Assembly (NCBI GenBank): GCA_013306675.1
Contig: JABLUY010000007.1
Span: 186,001-250,000, forward strand
Source of the DNA: Thraustochytrium sp. TN22
Lineage: Eukaryota; Sar; Bigyra; Thraustochytrida; Thraustochytriidae
Length of the DNA stretch: 64,000 nucleotides
Reading direction: 5' to 3'
In this document: piece by piece, positions 1-10,994 of the stretch
Numbering within the stretch: the stretch's first letter is position 1
Layout of the letters: each line of letters begins with the position of its first letter
Program-made: the position numbers and the translations under genes
Notes under the pieces: model-generated
What the model saw: the letters and a program-made list of their open reading frames with translations, nothing else
The model's database searches: none
What the model was told of the DNA's origin: nothing

Positions 1-471
1 ACGTACGATCTCAAGAAGGAGCGCCGCATGGTGCAGCACCAGCTCGCGCCGCAGGGCGGCGTGCCGACGTCCTTGACACAGCGGCTCGACGGCGAGCGCG
101 AACTGGTCACGGCGAGCTCCGACGGGCGCATCTGTACGTGGGATTGCGACATGGACCAGGCCGTTTCGGAGGTCTCGGTGCAGGGCTCCCGCGCGCTGGG
201 CTTTACCGCGGTACGCGTGTCGCCGGCGGACGGCGCTTATCTCGCGGCGGCCGCCTCGGATGGGCGCGTGCGTATCTGGGACCTGGCATCCGGCAGCTTG
301 GTCGCCACGTCGGCGGGCAACACCCTGCGGGGCATTACGGACCTGGCATGGAGCCCGGACCAGAAGCAGCTTGTCGCTGTGGCGGCCGACAAGTGCATCG
401 CAGTCTGGAACATCTACCTCGACGATCTGTCCAACGGAGTCGCCGAGGCGGCCAGCTCCTACCACAAGTGA
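1..471 (+). CDS. WD40-repeat protein, 3' end (partial)
   Basis: The reading frame is open from base 1, so the gene begins outside the window and only the last 156 codons are seen. At least three WD40 blades are visible, ending in the signatures ICTWD, VRIWD and IAVWN. Each is preceded by the usual Ser/Asp-Gly or Ser-Pro-Asp turn (SSDGR, ASDGR, SPDQK). The last blade is followed by a short tail ending in YHK and a stop at 469-471. WD40 propellers are protein-interaction platforms, and these blades alone do not tell which complex this one serves. It converges on the zinc-finger gene at 895-3138. The full protein and any other domains lie upstream, so no gene name is offered. Confidence 0.85.
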   Translation, partial: TYDLKKERRMVQHQLAPQGGVPTSLTQRLDGERELVTASSDGRICTWDCDMDQAVSEVSVQGSRALGFTAVRVSPADGAYLAAAASDGRVRIWDLASGSLVATSAGNTLRGITDLAWSPDQKQLVAVAADKCIAVWNIYLDDLSNGVAEAASSYHK

Positions 472-894
472 TGCAAGGAGCCTGACATGTGAGGAAAGAA
501 GCGAGAGAGGAGAGAAAGCATCTCTTTTGTTTGTTGTGTGTGAGTGTGATGACGAGTGGCGAAGATTTACGGAAGGTAGGAAAGCGTAGCATGGCGACGG
601 GGATAGCTGGCCTGCACGACGGACGGCTTCCCAGACTGTTTATCCTGTCGGTCTGTTTCGCCTGAAAACCGCCGAAGAGATATCGTGGTGGGTTCTAATG
701 CGCTCCTGCTCCTGCTCGACGACTCTCTCTCTCTCTCTCTCTTCCTCTCCATCTTAGAACCCTAAGAAAGGGTGGAGAGTCAGGAAGATTTGAATTTGGG
801 GCGGAGGGGCAATACACACACATTCTAACTTTGCTAGCTTGCGAAAAGCCAGAGATCAAGTCATCTCGACCATACAGGGGCTGTTTCTTTCAGA
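472..894. other. Convergent intergenic spacer with CT microsatellite
   Basis: This 423-bp spacer lies between the stop codons of the WD40 gene (+) and the zinc-finger gene (-) and presumably holds both 3' UTRs. It is less GC-rich than the genes beside it. A CT dinucleotide run occupies about 719-742. No convincing ORF, tRNA or other element was seen. Confidence 0.6.
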
Positions 895-3138
895 TCAAGG
901 GCCAAGCGCCTGCAGCTGGCTCCTAGCGAGCTGCTGCGCCTGAAGATGAAGGGCAGTGTGTCGTGCGCGACCGCGGAGTTCAATGTGTACCCTGCGAGAG
1001 CGCTCCATGTGGTCCTGGATCTGACGCACACGCGCGTGCAGGCTGTCCTGAGCGCGACCCTGGACCTCAAGATGCTTCCACACGCGACGCGCCTGGGCAC
1101 GAAAGTCTTTGCGCGCTTGCATCTGCGCCGCCAGATGGCTGCGCACACGCGCGCCGCGGTGCATGAGTTCTTGCCTTGCGTGCCACTGGCTGTCCAGCGC
1201 CGTCTTCGCATGGTTTGCGAGGGCGCACAATTCCTCGCGAAGATGATACTGACGCCGGTTGTGTTCGAGCATGTGCTGCGCCGCGGCTGCGCGCTCTCGA
1301 AGCCCGTCGGAAGCGAGTGCCGTGTAGCGTGCGTAGGCGCGAGTGCGGAGATTGCGCAGAAGTGGTCCTTGGCGGGCGGCGTGGAGGACTTGCGACTTGT
1401 GCAGAAGCACGGGCGGGTCGACGACGCGCTGCTCAGACGGCACGTAGGTGCGCACCTCGACGATCTCGGCGTTCTTGAGCGTAGACTCGACGCTGATCAT
1501 GCAGACCTCAAAGTAGAGCACGCGAAGGGCGAAGCGCAGGCGTACGGGGACGCCGAGCTGCATCCAGCCTGCCTCGGACTCCAGGACACCATCCTGGTTT
1601 GTCTCCTGAGCGCGACGAATGTCAGCCTGCTCGCGCTCGTGGAGGTCGAGGGAGTCGAGGGCCGCTGGGGCGGCGCGGGTTGCGGTGGCGGCAGTCGTCT
1701 CCATGTGCGCTCCCATGGCTGCCGGGGCCGGCCCGGGAGACGGTGCAGTGATGGCGGGCTGCACGGAAAGGAGATGTTCCATGTGGGCGACCTCGGCGCA
1801 GGCTTCCTTGGTAGCTGTGCGCAGGAGGGCAAGCGCCTGGACCCGGGTCTGAAAGACGCCACGCGCAGCGCGTGCCGCGTGAACGAGGTCCTTGCGCGCA
1901 CGTGCGCGGGCAGCGAGCATCTCGCGAGCCGACTGCACGCATTCCGCAAGAAAGCGGGCCGCGACGCGGCGGCGGCGCACGTTTTCTGGGGCGCGCTCGC
2001 GCTCGAGGCGGGCGGCTGTGCGCGCCCGCTCGGCGTCCTGGCGCTTCCGGCGCTGGATGGCGCGAGCGTGGGCCTGTGCTGCGTCGCGCTCGCGCTTGCG
2101 GGCTGCAATCTCGCAGGAGACGCAGTAGAAGCAGCGCCACGACTTCTCAACCCTGATAAGTTTCCACGCGTGAGCCCCACCGCAGTTGACCTCGACGCAG
2201 GCGCGGCAATAGCGCGAGCGCTCACAGTGCTTGTCGGAGCAGGCGGCCAAGCCCTCGCGACCGCCTAGGCGCGCGCACCACGCGCACGTCTGTGTCCGCT
2301 TCAGGCTGCCAAAGACGCGCAAGTGGTCTCGGAGGAGCTCGACGGTCTCGCGCTCGAGCAGACTCGGGTTGGAGATCTTGCCGAGCGGACCCGGGCCAGA
2401 GAAGACGGCACCGAGGCCTGGGCGCGTCGCAAGAAAGTCCATGCTTACGGCCATGTGCTGCAGATAGTCGGCACCGTCATGGTCGAAGGGCCGTGGATCG
2501 ACAAAGCAGCCAGCCCATTTTTGAATGCTGAGCGCGCATCGCACAGTGGCTGCGCGGACCTGGTCGAGCAGCGCAAGCAGCGCTGGGTCGCGCGCCACCT
2601 GCTCGACCCGGTCCAGGGGCCGAAGCATACTGCGCAGGCGGTCCATGAGGCCCTCCCTGAGCACGACCTCGCGTGCCGCCGCATGGCGAAGGTCCTCCTG
2701 GAAGCTGGCACCGTGATCGAAGATGCTGTCGCGCGCAGGCGCAGCAAGTGCATCCACCTGCTGGCGTGGCCGTGTGCGACGCTTGCTCTTCCTTTCGGCG
2801 CGGTGATTGTATGGACTGGGTTGCGATCTGAGCGGCTTGAGGCGGTGCGTGTTGTTGTTGTTGTTGCCGCTGAGCGTGCCGGCTCCGGTAGCGGCAGCGC
2901 CGGAGGCGGAGGTCAGTGACCGAGTCGTGTCTGCCCAGGCGGCCTCCCGGTTTTGCAGGCGACGGCGTCTCAGTGCGAGCGGGCCGTGCTCCTTGAGCCA
3001 CGCGCGGCGGTCTCGTTCCTCGCCAACCGCAGCGCTGCGCGCGCCACGCGAAGCAGCGCGGTCGAAGCCTGCGTCCAGCTCGCGAGCGCTCAGCCCCAGC
3101 GCCCGACACGCGCCGTCCACGCGCTCGTGCACCACCAT
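895..3138 (-). CDS. Coiled-coil protein with ADD/PHD-like zinc finger
   Basis: Predicted protein of 747 residues; the frame stays open 96 bases upstream but has no earlier ATG. Residues 285-342 form a cysteine cluster: CAWC, then GGREGL, C, C, YC..C, and WRCFYC..C. This spacing and the GGRE...C....C.R..C..CVE...W.C..C pattern closely follow the ADD zinc finger of DNMT3/ATRX proteins, which reads histone H3 tails. Upstream is a basic, Asn-rich linker (NNNNN near residue 92). Downstream are two long Arg/Ala/Glu-rich stretches (about 343-450 and 590-747) likely to be helical or coiled coil. No methyltransferase or helicase motif is present. Function is inferred only as a possible chromatin- or protein-binding factor. 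A 440-codon antisense frame exists but has no recognisable domain. Confidence 0.7.
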   Translation of the reverse strand: MVVHERVDGACRALGLSARELDAGFDRAASRGARSAAVGEERDRRAWLKEHGPLALRRRRLQNREAAWADTTRSLTSASGAAATGAGTLSGNNNNNTHRLKPLRSQPSPYNHRAERKSKRRTRPRQQVDALAAPARDSIFDHGASFQEDLRHAAAREVVLREGLMDRLRSMLRPLDRVEQVARDPALLALLDQVRAATVRCALSIQKWAGCFVDPRPFDHDGADYLQHMAVSMDFLATRPGLGAVFSGPGPLGKISNPSLLERETVELLRDHLRVFGSLKRTQTCAWCARLGGREGLAACSDKHCERSRYCRACVEVNCGGAHAWKLIRVEKSWRCFYCVSCEIAARKRERDAAQAHARAIQRRKRQDAERARTAARLERERAPENVRRRRVAARFLAECVQSAREMLAARARARKDLVHAARAARGVFQTRVQALALLRTATKEACAEVAHMEHLLSVQPAITAPSPGPAPAAMGAHMETTAATATRAAPAALDSLDLHEREQADIRRAQETNQDGVLESEAGWMQLGVPVRLRFALRVLYFEVCMISVESTLKNAEIVEVRTYVPSEQRVVDPPVLLHKSQVLHAARQGPLLRNLRTRAYARYTALASDGLRERAAAAQHMLEHNRRQYHLREELCALANHAKTALDSQWHARQELMHRGARVRSHLAAQMQARKDFRAQARRVWKHLEVQGRAQDSLHARVRQIQDHMERSRRVHIELRGRARHTALHLQAQQLARSQLQALGP

Positions 3139-6100
3139 GGCGGCCTCTAGCTCGCTGCGGCTCTTTGCGACGAGCGAGCAGCTCGCACCGCACAGCAAGG
3201 TGCTCGCTCGCTCGCTGTTCGAGCCGCACTGCAAGCGCTTACAATATACAAGCGCTGCAACTTAAACAATGGCCGAAAAGGCATGCCTAATGATGAGCGG
3301 TGAACTTGCGAACCCGGTGTGCACTCGAACGGTGTGTACTCTTTGAACCTGGCAGTTGCGCAGGCAGTGCCAGGCAGTGGTGCAGTGGTGGACGGCCAGC
3401 CAGCCTGAGGGCAGGTATGACGCGGCATGACTCAAACTCAGACTCAGACTCAGACTCGGAGACGAGTCGGACTCCTGGCTGCGCAAGTGCCCTTGCGCGC
3501 CGTTGAGGGAAGTGGCTCAGGGGTGCGTCACCGGGTAAAGGGAAGGGGGGGGGGTCAGGCTTCCAGGTGAGTACGAGAGAGTCAACAAGCCACCTGCAGG
3601 TGCGAAACAGACGCTGGCTCACCTCACTCCAGTGGCTGCAACGGCACCAGGTGCGCTCGGTCACAGGGACGGCTTTGGGTCGGTCACCGTGACCGGTCGG
3701 GCTGCACGTGGCTGCACTCGGCAGGGTGGCGACGATGCGATGAGGTGAGATCGGGCAGTCGCGCCGGATGCTCGTTTAGCTAAAGATAGCTAGCTCTAGA
3801 GAGCTCTAGCTCTAGCTAGCTAGCAAGAGGCGTTCTACGAAGCTCGAAGCAGGGCCGCACCCAGAAACGCCAGAACTAGATGCCGGCGTTCACGTCACGT
3901 GGCGAAGGCGGCAGCTCGCCACAGGCTGGCGTTGAGAATGGGCCGCAGTGGGGCCAAGGGGTGCTTTGGGATGTCTTGGCCCAGGATCATCATGTGATAC
4001 GCCTACGCGCCGATTCCTTGGGACTCGCGAATGCGTCCCTAACAGGCCGGCGTGGCGGCTTTCTAGCGAGCTGCTCGCGGCCGCTCGAGCATGCCTTCGC
4101 CTGGCTGCCGACCGAGGGAGGCACAGTCGAGCATGATTCGATTCGGCCCCAACACATTCGAGGTGACGTGACTCCAAGGTCCCACTCCAACTCCCCTATG
4201 CGGTGTTCATGGGAGATGGCAAGCTGGCGAACGTAGTCAACCTGTCAAGTCTCAATGGCCATGGTGGATGGATCATGGCGCGGCAGGAGTCTGTCACTGC
4301 CAATGAACGAAAGCCTGTCCGCCGACGTTCGCGAGCATCCTGGCGAGAGCGAGAGCTTCTGCTGCCCCCTTTTGTAGCTGCTGGACGCGGCGTGCGCCAC
4401 GCTTGGCCTGCCCAACACCGCCATGTTCGATGCGTCTGACCGAGTCCTCTTTGTGTTCTGTCCGGCTGCCAGCCTCAAGGAGCTCTTTGCGCCGTGCGCC
4501 AAGGCCTCTCCTCCGCCCTGCCGCTGGCCTGGGCCGGCCTCGTCCGAGCGGCTCGAGTCCAAAAGTCCAGTCGGCCGCCCGGCACCTGCTCGCAAGGCCG
4601 GTCTCGCGCGTCCTCACAGCAGCGGCTGCCTTTGACTCTTGCATGGGACAGGCATGCTGCACCGTCACGGCGCCGTGCCCGTGGGCGCAGCCTGAGATCG
4701 GCGCCACAGCGGCGAGCCGCGGGACCCGGAGTCTGCTTGGCTCCTCTCTCGGCTCGCTCTGCGCCTCTCTGTCCCGCTCCAGTGCTCCGACGGCTGGCAA
4801 GCCCGACCGCCCTGAGAGCGAGAGGCCCGCACTAGAGCCTTGGCGGGCTCAAGACGTGCCACAGCGTGGTGGACCGAGGCCGACCAACCGTTTGGTTGTT
4901 GGCTTCCGAGTCTTCTTCAAGCCTTGCTTGCCTCCCGCGCAGTGCAGTGCAGTGCAGTGCGGTGCGGTGCAACTTGAACGGAGGCCCGCGCCTTCATTGA
5001 ATCAAGTTGGCTGGCGTCGGCGAGCGGGGGCCGGCCGAACGGCCGGGACGCGCGCGATCGCTGGCGGCGGGACGCGCCACGCCGCCGCCGCACGAGCGCA
5101 TTGGCGGCAGGACCTCCCTCCCTCCTTGCTTGCTTTCTGCTTGCTTCATTCTTTCTTTCGCTGCCTTGCTCACTCCTTGCTCGCTCGCCTCGTTCGTCTC
5201 TTTCGCCTCTTTCGTCTCTTGCATCTCGTTCCGCGTCTGAGCGGCGTCTCTCCCTCTCTCGAGCTTGGCATGCTTCGAGCGCAGCGCCCACTGCGGCGCG
5301 CTGTGGGCGAGGCGTCCGCGTCGCGGGCGCGGCCGGAGCCTTCTCTCGCTCTCTCTCTGCACTCTCCCTTGCTCTCACTCTCTCGGCCTACCCGGACGCG
5401 CTGCGCTCGCTCGCACTGCAGCAAAGCAAGGAAAGAAAGAAAGACTCAGGCTGCGCGCGTCTTTCGAGAGGCAAGCGCGCATCTGATTGGTCGGCCAACT
5501 TAGCCTTCTTGTCAGAGGACTACATGCCACTGGCTGCCAAGCAGAGTCTTTCGGCCAACAACGCTTGCGAGGCCAAGCGGACGCCGACCAGCTTGCTGGC
5601 CCCCACAACCGCCACGCCTTCGGGATAACAGTGCGCGTCCCGCCCCCTGCAGCGGCACCACAGTCCCGGTCCACAGTCGCGGCACAGCAGCGCACTGCGC
5701 AGCGAGGCACGTCGCGCGCCGCCCTGGGTCGGGGGGGCCCTGTGCGGGAAGGCGCTGCGGCCGCCCGCGAGCGGCCGCGCGGCACTCGGCAGGTCTGGGC
5801 CGCGCCTGGCCGGCCCGCAGCGCCCCGCAGCGCGCGGCGGCTCGCCCCTGCTTTCGTTCCGGCGAGCTTTGAATGCGAGCTTGCTGCGGGGAGCCAGGAG
5901 GGGCGCTGGCCTGGGCGGCGGACGACGTGCGCACGCTCAGCCCTCCCGCGCAGCCTGCACTGCGGGCGGCGGCCTGGCGCAGCAACCGCGCGGAAGAGAC
6001 CCAGGAGCAAGCTCTGGGCCCAGGCATTATTAAACAGGCAAGCAGCGTCGCGTCGCTCGGCGGCCGGACACGCCTCGGCCGGACGCAGAACCCAATCTCC

Positions 6101-6260
6101 TGGCAGCCAACCCGCGAGATCATTCAAGCATCGCCCTCGCCCGGTTGTCAGAGGTTTGCGCGCAAGGCGACCGCAGCGCAGCGCAGCGCGGCACAGCGCA
6201 GCAAGCTCGTGAGCGAGCGAGCGAGCGAGAGCGCGAGCGAGCAAAGCTCGCCTGAGCAGC
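3139..6260. other. GC-rich non-coding stretch with simple repeats
   Basis: About 3.1 kb without a supportable gene. Long open frames occur on both strands but they are Arg/Ala/Ser-rich, overlap each other and contain no domain. Visible structure: an ACTCAG-type repeat at about 3427-3462; a dense cluster of AGCT/CTAG palindromes at about 3776-3824; a GCAGT/GCGGT pentamer run at about 4939-4971; a pyrimidine-rich tract at about 5113-5230. It probably contains the promoter of the gene at 895-3138. Confidence 0.5.
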
Positions 6261-6593
6261 ATGACGGCCGAGGATGGACGGGCAGCACGGGCGCAGCTGA
6301 GCCCGCGGCTCGCGCTAGCAGCCAAGCCGTCGGGCGTGCGCTCCCCGGGCGGCTTCGCGGAGGCCTTCGGGTTGGAGTCGCCCACGGCGAACGTCCGCCC
6401 AAGCAGCAGCGCCGAGTGCCGCGACGCGGCGCTGGCCTGGAGGAGCATCGCAGACCTGGACCTGCACACGCCCACCGTGGCACCCCCCCGAGACGTGACC
6501 ATGGCCATCATGCCGCAGGCCGTAGCATCGCCCAACGCGTGGCGTGGCCGCGTAAAAGCACAGATGGAGCTGCCCGTGGCGTCCAGGCAGTAG
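6261..6593 (+). CDS. Possible small protein, unrecognised
   Basis: An ATG-started frame of 110 codons. Its composition is better balanced than that of the surrounding Arg/Ala-rich shadow frames, and G or C dominates third positions as in the certain genes. The protein has no signal peptide, membrane segment or known motif; it is rich in Ala, Pro and Ser and has two Met-rich patches near residues 80-85 and 100. An overlapping minus-strand frame is longer but has a random-looking composition. No function is proposed, and it may be a chance ORF. Confidence 0.3.
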   Translation: MTAEDGRAARAQLSPRLALAAKPSGVRSPGGFAEAFGLESPTANVRPSSSAECRDAALAWRSIADLDLHTPTVAPPRDVTMAIMPQAVASPNAWRGRVKAQMELPVASRQ

Positions 6594-8073
6594 AGGTCGT
6601 GGCCATGTATGTCACGACGAAGACAAGGACGACGGATGGAAACGGCGCCAGATCGCAAGCAAATGGGATGAGAGGCTCGCCAATCTCGGTGAAGTAATCA
6701 AACCAATCAAGCAGCGAGGCAAGCAAGCGATGCATGCCACGGGCTTGAGCGAGCTGCATGATGGGCGTCCTTCGATCGTTCGAGTCGGAGCCTTTGGCTC
6801 GTTTCGCGCGCGATGCGGCGGTTCGCGTCTCGGCGTGCTCGCACGCCGAGACAAAGACATGCCACAGCGCTTTTGACCCGACGCGCCCCCTGCCCTGAAG
6901 ATCTTGCTTTTCAGACAGGCGAGTGCGCTGTCACGCTTCGAACTTCTGCTACAATATTTCCTGTCAATGACTATTTTGGAAGGCTTCTGCCGAACACAAA
7001 ACACGAGTAAATGCGTGATGATCAAGCAAGCGCAAGCAGATAACGTTAGTTATCATAGTTGAGGAGAGGAAGGCACGCTGCGCCACCCACCTGCCAGTGA
7101 CGGCTGCGGCGCAGACCGCCTGTGACCCGGGTCGCGGCCGCGGAGCAACGCCCGCCACGCATGACGCGGACACCCTGCGCACGCAGGGTGAACAGGATCG
7201 CTAGCTGCCGCTGTTTACCCCCAACGCAGCGCGCAGCTCTGCCAGTAACAAGCGCTGCTGCTGCGCCTGCCCTACTGGCACAGGCAGCAACTTGAATGTA
7301 GCCTTGCTTGCAGTTTGTGGCGCGCCGAGATCTTCACCGCAACGCGATTCCCACACCTCCTCCTACGCCTAGTCTAGCTAGCTAGGCCGCTACATCCCAA
7401 GCGGGCAACGGGCCGCTGTACAGAGCCTGCCGGGCCAGGCTCGCCAGCCAACGAGCTGGGTAGACCAGCCAGCTGGCCACCAAGTCCGAGTCAGCCAGCG
7501 GCCAGCCAGCAGTGGCAGGCCATCAAACCAAACGCTGTTCCAGTGCTGCTGTGTTGGGCCCGGCAGGCCGTTCGTTAGGAAATTCTGCGGAAGGCATCTC
7601 GTGAAGCACACCGCCTAGGCCTAGGCCAGCGCACTGCATGGCGTGGAGAGCGGTGACCGCGACTCGAGGCGGCAAGGCCAGCCTCCGACAGACGAGGCGA
7701 CTCGAGCTCGCGCGAAGATCTTCGAGTAGGCGCTGTGCAAGTCGAATTGATAGAAGTGAAAGCCAGCATCGTCTCAACTTCCAGACCAACACCATTATCA
7801 CGCACGATGCAGGCGCGATACGACCCTGGCGCAGGCAGGCACGCGCCGACAAGCAGCGACGATTCGCGCGCAGCCATCGCAGAACGCGGCGCTGCCTCCA
7901 GGCGCGCCACTGACCGTACACTACTGCAAGCTCCTGCGCGGGCAACCGTCGAGGAGGCACACGGCGCGTAACCAAAACTTACGCAGAGGCACAGGCGCGC
8001 CGCCGCCGCACGCGCGCCCCGCCCCATCAACCAACCATGGCAATCAGTCGGTGGCCTCTGGCAGCCACTTGGC

Positions 8074-8137
8074 CAAGGCCAAGTTGAAGGCCAAGGCCAA
8101 CTTGAAGGCCAAGGCCAACTTGAAGGCCAAGGCCAAG
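8074..8137 (+). repeat. Minisatellite, about 18-bp GGCCAAG-type unit
   Basis: Three to four tandem copies of a unit built from GGCCAAGGCCAACTTGAA, with small variants at both ends. One frame would read as Lys-Ala-Lys-Ala-Asn-Leu repeats, but that frame has no ATG ahead of it, so I read this as a non-coding minisatellite. Confidence 0.75.
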
Positions 8138-9815
8138 AAATGCGTCACAGCGAGTGGTCACGGCGGCCACCAGGCTGAGTTGGCTTCCGAGGCTCTGAGC
8201 CTGCCACAGCGGCCAAGGCGGGCTTCGCTCGGGGGCTCAGGCGCCCTGGCCGCGAGCTTAGCCACATTGAACGCAGAGCCGAACGCGCCCGCCCCGCCTG
8301 CCACCGTGACCGCGTGGCCGACTTGCAGTGGCGGCGGTGAATGACCCGATGGCCGCGCGCTTGAGCTGCCAGGCCAAAGGTTTTGACCAATCAACTTGTA
8401 TTGGCCATGGTGGGCTGGCGAAGCCTGCCTAGGCCGGGCCGTGCAGTGCTGCCTCCAAGTTGGCCGCAGGGGCTGTGCCTCCGCTGGTGGAAGCCCTCGC
8501 TGACCGGCCTGACTCCGTTGGCTTGAGTCCGAGCCCTAGGCGGACCCGCGCGCGCCCAAGGCCGGCCCGCGCGCGTTCACGCCGGCTCAAGTCTGTCAAT
8601 CCTAAGGCCGGACGAGCTCTGTGCAGCACGGCGCCCGGGACACAGTCTAAGCTACTGTGTAGATGCTGTGGGAGCCCACCGTCGCGGCCTCGCATTATCG
8701 GTGATTCGTGATGCCCGCCAGTAGAGCGAGCAGCTTCGTAGCGACTCTTGTGAGGCGAGCGACTACAGGCAGGCGAGGAGCAGGAAGGGCAATCGATCGA
8801 TGCCAGGATGAGCAGCTTCTTGGCGACTGTGAAATCAGGAGTAAAAGGAGCGAGCGCCGAGTGATTTGGCCGACCATGCCGACTCAGATAACTTGAGTGA
8901 CGCGCGCGGCCACTTGAGCCTCACTTGCAGTGCCGATCTTTCTTGCATTGTCAGAGAAAGAAAGGAAAGACTCGCTGCAAGGCAACGCGCGGCAGCCAGC
9001 GGGTCAGTCGCTCGCACCGCGTCGGTATCGCGTCGGTCGGCGGCGCTGCGCGCGGCCTGGCCGTCGCCCTGGCCCGGGGCCGGCCGGGGCTGCGTGCGTT
9101 CTCGCGGCGGCCAGCGGCCAGCCAGCGGCCGCGTGGTCGGGACTTTGACAGCCCAGCGGCGAGCGCGGAGAGCAACACAGCAGCCCCGCCGTCCCCAAGT
9201 GTGCAACTGTTCGGTGAATCAACTCGTCGCCGTGCCGCGAGCGCAGGGAGCCGAGCTGCTCGATCGCTCGGGCGCGCTTGCGGGGACCAGATCCAACAAA
9301 AGCCTCCCCAACGAGCTTGCCAATGGGCGTCGTTTGCACTGCAGCACGCCCGCACCTTGCTTGCTGCGGGCGCGCCGGCCGGCACCGCGGGCCGAACATC
9401 GCCGAGCGTCGACGAGCGACTCGGAGCGAGCGCGCGAAGGACCTGGCGAAGGACCGCGCGGTGCGGCGGCCTCCGCGCGGGCTACCAGGCCGGGTCGGGG
9501 GCGCGGCACCAGGCCTCGACGCGCGCAGATCGCGTCCTGCACTGCAGCTTCGGCAGGGCCAGTCGCGCTGGAGCATTGGGCGGTGCGGCCACGGCGGCGA
9601 GCCGCGCGAGCACGCTGCGCGAAGCCCGCAATCCCCACTGTCAAGCCCGCAGCACATTTCCCGCCGGGGAGGAGAGGAGCACTGCGACAAGTTGAAGGGG
9701 GGGAGGAAGGAAAGGAAGGAAGTCGGAGCCTGGCAGACGAGCCACCAGCGCCGAGGAGGGGGCGGCGGCCGCAGACCCCGATCGCACCCGCGGCGCTATC
9801 GCTCCTCTCGTACTA

Positions 9816-9863
9816 GCGCCACGCCACGCCACGCCACGCCACGCCACGCCACGCCACGCCACG
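9816..9863. repeat. CCACG pentanucleotide array
   Basis: About nine tandem copies of CCACG, ending in a degenerate GACGC-like tail. It lies about 115 bases upstream of the possible small gene at 9980. Confidence 0.9.
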
Positions 9864-9979
9864 CGACGCGCGCACGCGGTGACGGCCTACCGGCCCGCGC
9901 TCGCCCGCGGGCGTTCTCTCCCCTCCCCCTCTTCCTCCCTCGCCTCCCCCGCGGCAGGGCTGAATCAAGGCGAGCATCG

Positions 9980-10471
9980 ATGGCAGGCCAGACAGGCCGG
10001 CCTTGGGAGCTCCAGGGCCCTGAGGACGGCGCCGAGGTCGACGCGGCCACGCGCAGGTCGAGGCAGCGCGGCGCCTTCCGGGACCGCGCGCCCGCTGCGC
10101 TGAGCCTGGACACGAGCGCCGCGCTGGGTGTGCTCGCCGGCGTGCAGGGCGGCCTGGACGGCGGCGCAAACGCCCTCCTCGAGAGCCCCAGCAGCAGCAG
10201 CGTGACGCGGGACGACGGCGCCGGCACATCGACGCCGACGTGCTCCTGGGTGCCCGCGACGTCGACGCGGCGCTGGGCGCACGCAGTGGTCAACGCACCA
10301 CCTACGCCGTCCACGAGACTCTCGGCGGTAGCTGATACGAGTCCGGCGCTCTCGCCGCGCATGCGCGCCAACCCGCAGGATGCCAATGTACGCCACTTTC
10401 ACCGCGAGCGCCTGCCTGCCATGGCTGAGCTGCCCATTGTGACCATGATCGACCCCATCGACTTTGAGTGA
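9980..10471 (+). CDS. Possible small protein, unrecognised
   Basis: The ATG at 9980 opens a 163-codon frame. The frame is open further upstream, but that part reads as low-complexity Arg/Ala sequence across the CCACG array, so the internal ATG is preferred. The product has a mixed composition, a Ser-rich patch near residue 75 and a hydrophobic, acidic end (PIVTMIDPIDFE). The last feature is not typical of shadow frames in this DNA. No domain is recognised. The antisense frame is similarly long, so coding status is uncertain. Confidence 0.4.
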   Translation: MAGQTGRPWELQGPEDGAEVDAATRRSRQRGAFRDRAPAALSLDTSAALGVLAGVQGGLDGGANALLESPSSSSVTRDDGAGTSTPTCSWVPATSTRRWAHAVVNAPPTPSTRLSAVADTSPALSPRMRANPQDANVRHFHRERLPAMAELPIVTMIDPIDFE

Positions 10472-10994
10472 GATCGAGCGAGCGAGCGAGCGAGGAAGCG
10501 AGGTCGAGACTGCTGGTTGATGTTAGGTGCCTGCGTGAAGCGCGGCGACGCCTGGCCTGCTCCGTGGCCTCGTGGGTCCTGACGATGATGTGACCTGACT
10601 TTGTATGGTATTTCTAAGTTCAAATGTTTTGACAATACGTTCTCAGCCAAGTCGGAATCTTGTCACTTTGCTAGGTAGAGCTACCAAGTTGCAAGGCGTC
10701 CTGTATCCTCCTCATGCGTCGATCGCACGTGAGCTTTGCGCCTTGCGTACAGATCCTCCTTGGTTAGGTCTTGCATCTTGCTCAGCGCGCACCGCACAGC
10801 GTGCTTGACACATTGCCCACCGGACCTTGCTCCTTGCTCCATGCCCACGTTCCATGTGTTCGGCGGCAGCGAAATGATGGAGATGCTCTCTCATTCTCTC
10901 AACGCGTTGAAAACTAAGGTTGTGGGTATCTCGTTACCATAGATTAGCTTGCTTTTTTGGTGCCAAGTTCGCGCGCGTTGTGTCATGTCGTTCG
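10472..10994. other. Spacer, no gene seen
   Basis: A 523-bp convergent spacer between the possible small gene and the Tubby-domain gene. It has a short GAGC run near 10475-10500 and is relatively AT-rich from about 10580 to 10990, consistent with 3' UTR sequence. No ORF with support. Confidence 0.5.

Larger units (their letters stand above)
6594..9979. other. Non-coding stretch with minisatellites
   Basis: About 3.4 kb with no supportable gene. It contains an AGCTAGC cluster at about 7372-7385, a short minisatellite of GGCCAAG-type units at about 8074-8137, and a CCACG pentamer array at about 9816-9863. Long frames on both strands (for example 8866-9816) are Arg/Ala/Gly/Ser-rich and lack domains. 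Confidence 0.5.

Noticed and set aside
946-2268. 440-codon plus-strand frame opposite the zinc-finger gene
   Set aside because: It is the antisense of a frame with a recognisable cysteine motif, has no domain, and is a common product of GC-rich coding DNA.
4403-5503. 366-codon plus-strand frame
   Set aside because: The composition is low-complexity Ser/Arg/Leu, it crosses pyrimidine-rich repeats, and no domain or homology-like motif is visible.
5375-6658. 427-codon minus-strand frame
   Set aside because: It is Arg/Ala/Cys-rich without motifs, and it overlaps a better-composed plus-strand frame at 6261.
8051-8344. Lys-Ala repeat protein
   Set aside because: It has no ATG start; the repeat is explained by an 18-bp minisatellite.
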